Positions 5,371 through 7,893 of a DNA stretch of 7,893 nucleotides are shown here, in pieces. Position numbers and translations under genes: made by a program. How positions within the stretch are numbered: the first letter of the stretch is position 1; every line of letters begins with the position of its first letter. Source of the DNA: NBML01 sp029939535 (GTDB lineage: Bacteria; Desulfobacterota; Desulfobacteria; Desulfobacterales; Desulfobacteraceae); NCBI GenBank assembly GCA_029939535.1, contig JAOZST010000179.1:1-7893 (forward strand), in the 5' to 3' direction. The notes under the pieces are model-generated. The model saw only the letters and a program-made list of their open reading frames with translations. It was not told the DNA's origin and did no database searches.

Positions 5371-6420
5371 ATGGAAAAATTGGAAAAAGTTTTTTTAACC
5401 CAGAAAGTAAAGGCCTCGGGGTGAGCGGCCAAACTGGATCCAGGGACACTGGATCGAATTGTTTCCGGTCTTGATGTAAAATCCCATGCAGATTTGATTG
5501 TGGGGCTTGATACTCCGGATGATGCCGGGGTTTTCCGGCTGAATTCCCAGACAGCGTTAATTCAGACCCTGGATTTTCTGACCCCGGTCACAGATGATCC
5601 CTATGAGTTTGGTCAAATTGCTGCGGCTAATTCCCTGAGTGATGTCTATGCCATGGGTGGAGAGCCTTTAACGGCTATGAATATTGTCTGTTTTCCCAGC
5701 TGTGATCTTGATGAAGAGATCCTTGCCCAGACATTAAAAGGTGGGCAGGATAAAATAAATGAGTCCGGTGCCATACTTGTGGGGGGGCATTCAGTGGATG
5801 ATGCTGAATTTAAATACGGACTTTCCGTTACAGGAATAGTACACCCGGAAAAGGTGTTGACCAATTGCCGGGCCCAGGTGGGAGATGCCATTATTTTGAC
5901 CAAACCCATTGGAACAGGAATCATGTCAACGGCCATCAAGGCAAAACTGGCAGGGGAAAATAATATCCGGGAATCAGTTGCTGTCATGTCCATGCTTAAC
6001 AGGTCAGCAGCCCGGATCATGAAGGATTTTGAGGTCCATGCCTGTACTGATGTAACAGGTTTCGGCCTTGGCGGCCATATACTGGAGATGGCAAAGGGAT
6101 CTTTAAAACATGTAACCCTTTATTCTGACAAAGTCCCTTTATTGGAAGATGTATTGATGTTTGCTTCCATGGGAATGGTTCCGGCAGGGGCCCATAAAAA
6201 CAGAGCATTTTTCAAGGACCTTATCCAGGTAGATCGGGCAATGGACAGAGCACTATTGGATCTAATATTTGATCCCCAGACTTCCGGGGGGCTTCTGATT
6301 TCTCTGAAAAAACAGGATGCTGAGGCCTTTGTTGTCCAGCTGGGAAAAAAAGGCATGAATGCAAGGATTATTGGTGAGGTCATGGGAGATAGCACCAAAG
6401 GTTTTTTAGATATAATTTAA
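5371..6420 (+). CDS. selD: Selenophosphate synthase SelD, selenocysteine-containing (in-frame TGA at codon 18)
   Basis: SelD (selenide, water dikinase) makes selenophosphate from selenide and ATP, the selenium donor for selenocysteine and selenouridine. Read from the ATG at 5371, the frame runs MEKLEKVFLTQKVKASG, TGA, AAKLDPGTL and onward without a further stop for 349 residues, against 347 in E. coli. The TGA (5422-5424) falls where E. coli has catalytic C17 (GAGCGCK). The spacing to the essential lysine is the same (U18/K21 against C17/K20), so TGA is read as selenocysteine. Metal-binding Asp residues align at the E. coli numbers: D51 (TPDDAG), D68 (QTLDF), D91 (NSLSD) and D227 (ACTDVTGFG). 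LVGGHSVDD and the C-terminal DPQTSGGLL are also intact. A SECIS-like hairpin follows the TGA. Ordinary gene calling would start at TTG 5494 and lose the active site. It follows pgeF by 24 bases. Synthesis of the enzyme needs its own product, an autocatalytic dependence known for Sec-type SelD. Confidence 0.95.
5422..5455 (+). promoter_or_regulatory. UGA recoding site and bacterial SECIS hairpin in selD
   Basis: After the TGA (5422-5424), GATCCAG (5437-5443) and CTGGATC (5449-5455) form a perfect 7-bp stem around the loop GGACA (5444-5448). The loop starts 19 bases after the TGA and has G in its first two positions. Both features fit the known bacterial SECIS consensus, an apical loop about 16-37 bases downstream with an early G that contacts SelB. 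The element lies wholly within the coding sequence. CTGGATCCAG (5434-5443) is itself a palindrome and could compete as an alternative fold. Confidence 0.8.
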
Positions 6421-6507
6421 TGCTTTTTTCGCATTGACTTAGGTTTGAGCATATGTTACTTGCTCTCAGTATAAATTGATCTTTGTAAAGCTGGAGACCG
6501 TTCAAAA

Positions 6508-6512
6508 AAAGG
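6508..6512 (+). promoter_or_regulatory. Ribosome binding site favouring the atpZ start at 6520
   Basis: AAAGG ends seven bases before the ATG at 6520 but only one base before the ATG at 6514. Normal spacing therefore favours the second ATG, making the product two residues shorter. Confidence 0.5.
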
Positions 6513-6519
6513 CATGGGA

Positions 6520-6738
6520 ATGAAAAAGGAAACAGGCAAAACCGTTAGAGAACTGGGATATTTTGCCAGTCTGGGAATGTCAGTGGCACTTTCGATTTTT
6601 TTAGGTCTGGGAATTGGGCTTTGGCTTGATAAAAAATTTGAGACAGATCCTGTTCTGATGTTTGTGGGGCTGGCCTTTGGCATTGCCGCAGGATTTACAA
6701 ATATTATCAGGGCAGGGAAAAAAGGGCAGAAGTTTTAA
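6520..6738 (+). CDS. atpZ: AtpZ/AtpI-type F0 accessory protein (ATPase gene 1 family)
   Basis: This is a small 72-residue membrane protein of the family found as the first gene of many ATP synthase operons. Its role is not settled; assistance in c-ring or F0 assembly and divalent cation passage have been proposed. Two membrane helices are visible: about 13-35 (a Gly-rich helix ending in GIGLWLDKKF) and about 42-62 (PVLMFVGLAFGIAAGFTNIIR). The GxGxWLD turn and the AGFxNxxR end of helix two are family hallmarks. The start is 6520, or 6514 if the earlier ATG is used. Its TAA overlaps the atpI ATG by one base (6738), so translation is probably coupled. A 99-base spacer separates it from selD; a TTGACT (6434-6439) there could be part of an atp promoter, but I found no convincing partner -10. 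Confidence 0.85.
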   Translation: MKKETGKTVRELGYFASLGMSVALSIFLGLGIGLWLDKKFETDPVLMFVGLAFGIAAGFTNIIRAGKKGQKF

Positions 6739-7139
6739 TGCAGGATATTCAAAAGATTGTAATTTTTGTCACTAGAACCAATTGGATACTGCTGGTGGTG
6801 GCAGGCCTGATATCACTGATGACAGCGCCGGCAAAAGTCTATTTAGGGGTTTTGCTGGGTGGATTGATTGTGTCAATAAATTTTTATCTTTTGAAAAAAA
6901 CCATTGTAAACAATTTCTGTCCCGAGGTGGTATCAGAAAAGGGCAGTTCCCTTGTGGGGAATGTCCTGGTAAAGTATTATATTCGATTTGGAATAAGTGG
7001 TGGACTTATCTTTCTGCTTATTTCAAAACATATTGTTCATCCACTGGGGCTTCTGGCGGGGCTTTCCGTGGTTGTTGCAAGCATGTTTCTGGCGACCATG
7101 CTTGAGTTAACGAGATTATTTTTCAAGGAGGCGGTATAA
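6738..7139 (+). CDS. atpI: ATP synthase protein I (AtpI)
   Basis: This 133-aa inner-membrane protein belongs to the ATP synthase I family, which acts as an assembly helper for the c-ring but is not part of the finished enzyme (family knowledge). Four hydrophobic segments are seen, at about 7-28, 35-53, 80-97 and 102-122, joined by short loops; the middle loop holds the basic stretch KKTIVNNF. Sequence conservation in this family is low, so the call rests on size, topology and position between atpZ and atpB. The ATG overlaps the atpZ stop by one base. AAGGGC about ten bases upstream, inside atpZ, can serve as a ribosome site. Its 3' end carries the strong ribosome site of atpB, and only one base lies between its stop and the atpB start. 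Confidence 0.85.
   Translation: MQDIQKIVIFVTRTNWILLVVAGLISLMTAPAKVYLGVLLGGLIVSINFYLLKKTIVNNFCPEVVSEKGSSLVGNVLVKYYIRFGISGGLIFLLISKHIVHPLGLLAGLSVVVASMFLATMLELTRLFFKEAV
7125..7131 (+). promoter_or_regulatory. Strong ribosome binding site for the GTG start of atpB
   Basis: A full AAGGAGG lies inside the 3' end of atpI, nine bases before the GTG at 7141. It supports that non-ATG start and a high synthesis rate for subunit a. Confidence 0.75.
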
Positions 7140-7140
7140 G

Positions 7141-7830
7141 GTGGAACATCCATATTTAATTCTCACTTCAGTTTTTGGCATGTTTGGTCTGGAAGAATGG
7201 GCTGGTAAAAATCCCCATGTTACCTATATGTGGCTTAGCATGATTGTTTTGATTTTTTTCGGCTGGCTTGCCGGAAAAAGTGTTTCCATGGTCCCAAAGA
7301 CAGCACAGAATGTCTTTGAAGTGCTGATTTCAGGCCTTGAGGAGTTCATGGTTACCATTACAGGGGATGAGGGACGTAAATCCTTTCCCCTGGTATTAAC
7401 CATATTCTTATTTGTTCTTCTGGGAAATCTCATGGGGCTGGTTCCGGGATTTTATCCTCCCACTGCCAGCATCAATACAACACTGGCCTGTGCGCTTATA
7501 GCAGTTTCATGGAGCCACGTCATTGGTATCCAGCGCCATGGAATCAAATATATCAAACATTTCCTGGGGCCTGTTCCAGCCATGATCCCCCTGTTCCTTC
7601 CCATTGAACTCATTGGCCATAGTGCAAGGGTATTGTCCCTGACCTTTCGTCTTTTCGGAAACATGATGGGCCACGAACTAGTGGTGGGAATCCTGCTGAC
7701 CCTTGGCGGCATGTTTCTGGCACCTTTGCCAATAATGGCCCTGGGAACATTTGTTGCTCTGGTTCAGGCCTTTGTGTTTTTCCTCTTATCCACCATGTAT
7801 ATTGCCGGTGCAATTGAGGAAGCTCATTAA
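7141..7830 (+). CDS. atpB: F0F1 ATP synthase subunit a
   Basis: Subunit a is the stator part of the F0 motor; it provides the two half-channels that lead ions to and from the c-ring in the inner membrane. The 229-aa product is shorter than the 271-aa E. coli protein but within the family range. It has five membrane segments at about 29-45, 83-104, 113-131, 148-190 (including the long helix-4 region) and 193-222. The signature SLTFRLFGNMMGHEL is intact. R170 is the essential arginine (E. coli R210), E179 aligns with E219 and E156 (LPIELIG) with E196, and Q209 in LVQAF is the conserved helix-5 glutamine. The start is GTG with a strong AAGGAGG. It ends with a double stop, TAA TGA. The c and b subunit genes would be expected next but are beyond the window. 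Coupling ion (H+ or Na+) cannot be told without subunit c. Confidence 0.96.
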   Translation: MEHPYLILTSVFGMFGLEEWAGKNPHVTYMWLSMIVLIFFGWLAGKSVSMVPKTAQNVFEVLISGLEEFMVTITGDEGRKSFPLVLTIFLFVLLGNLMGLVPGFYPPTASINTTLACALIAVSWSHVIGIQRHGIKYIKHFLGPVPAMIPLFLPIELIGHSARVLSLTFRLFGNMMGHELVVGILLTLGGMFLAPLPIMALGTFVALVQAFVFFLLSTMYIAGAIEEAH

Positions 7831-7834
7831 TGAT

Positions 7835-7893
7835 CTGAAGGTCACAAGCAACCTGAAGGTCACAAGCAACCTGAAGGTCACAAGCAACCTGAA
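7835..7893. repeat. Tandem 18-bp direct repeat array after atpB, running off the window
   Basis: The unit CTGAAGGTCACAAGCAAC begins at 7835, 7853 and 7871, and a fourth copy (CTGAA) starts at 7889 where the window ends. The visible copies are identical. The array starts four bases after the atpB stop, in the place where the spacer to the next atp gene (usually atpE) would be. In the atpB frame, beyond the TAA-TGA double stop, it would read as a repeated EGHKQP hexapeptide. The total copy number cannot be seen. Confidence 0.95.

Noticed and set aside
5371..5424. selD as a pseudogene with a premature stop
   Set aside because: The TGA sits exactly at the known Sec/Cys position, is followed by a SECIS-like hairpin, and the rest of the frame is intact with all metal ligands.
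4933..5432. Overlapping - strand frames inside pgeF
   Set aside because: Antisense shadows of pgeF, whose motifs are convincing on the + strand.
5494..6420. selD starting at TTG 5494 as a 308-aa protein
   Set aside because: It lacks the conserved catalytic Cys/Sec and Lys loop and has no ribosome site. The upstream frame, with Sec at TGA 5422, gives the normal SelD length and N-terminus.
6418..6436. AATGC-TTTTTTC-GCATT hairpin after selD as a terminator
   Set aside because: The T-run is in the loop and not after the stem, and the stem is only five base pairs.
6434..6475. Promoter for the atp genes (TTGACT at 6434-6439, TATAAA at 6470-6475)
   Set aside because: The two boxes are 30 bases apart, and other -10 candidates at 16-17 bases match poorly. 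A promoter is likely here but I cannot place it.
7835..7893. CRISPR array or replication-origin iterons
   Set aside because: The repeats are directly adjacent with no variable spacers, so this is not CRISPR. No DnaA boxes, dnaA or gidA/gidB genes are visible to support an origin.

Overview
The window reads as a piece of chromosome from an anaerobic Gram-negative bacterium, most likely a sulfate-reducing member of the Desulfobacterota (Desulfobacteraceae-like). This is inferred from protein flavour and gene content: a TRAP transporter beside an acyl-CoA synthetase, a selenocysteine-containing SelD, an AtpZ-AtpI-AtpB cluster, and a palindromic intergenic motif that I associate from memory with this group. 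No search was run. Gene density is high, and nothing points to a phage, plasmid or defence island.

Layout. The left edge (1-273) holds the C-terminal end of an AMP-forming acyl-CoA synthetase. A short spacer with a hairpin follows. Next comes a complete TRAP transporter on the + strand: periplasmic binding protein dctP, small membrane subunit dctQ and large membrane subunit dctM. A long, nearly perfect hairpin separates dctP from dctQ, in a position where it could set the ratio of binding protein to membrane subunits. Convergent to dctM, on the - strand, lies an orphan response regulator with an intact receiver domain, an unassigned Trp-rich tail and its own intrinsic-type terminator.

A gene-poor stretch of about 480 bases (4066-4545) follows. 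It is AT-rich at the left, where the regulator promoter probably sits, and rich in short palindromes at the right, including a REP-like hairpin. Then come pgeF (YfiH/LACC1 family) and selD, closely spaced and probably co-transcribed. The true selD gene starts at 5371 and carries an in-frame TGA at codon 18, followed at the right distance by a bacterial-type SECIS hairpin. It is therefore a selenoprotein that conventional gene calling would truncate to a TTG start at 5494. This is the most interesting item in the window.

The right end holds the start of an ATP synthase F0 operon: atpZ, atpI and atpB (subunit a), tightly packed and translationally linked. Right after the atpB stop, a tandem array of an 18-bp unit begins and runs off the window edge.

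Functional reading. The TRAP system probably imports an organic acid, and the neighbouring CoA ligase may activate it (inference). SelD makes selenophosphate for selenocysteine synthesis and, being a selenoprotein itself, depends on its own product. I did not find a clearly new multi-gene system. The points worth following are the SelD recoding site, the dctP/dctQ hairpin, the 18-bp repeat array, the tail of the response regulator and the palindrome-rich intergenic region.
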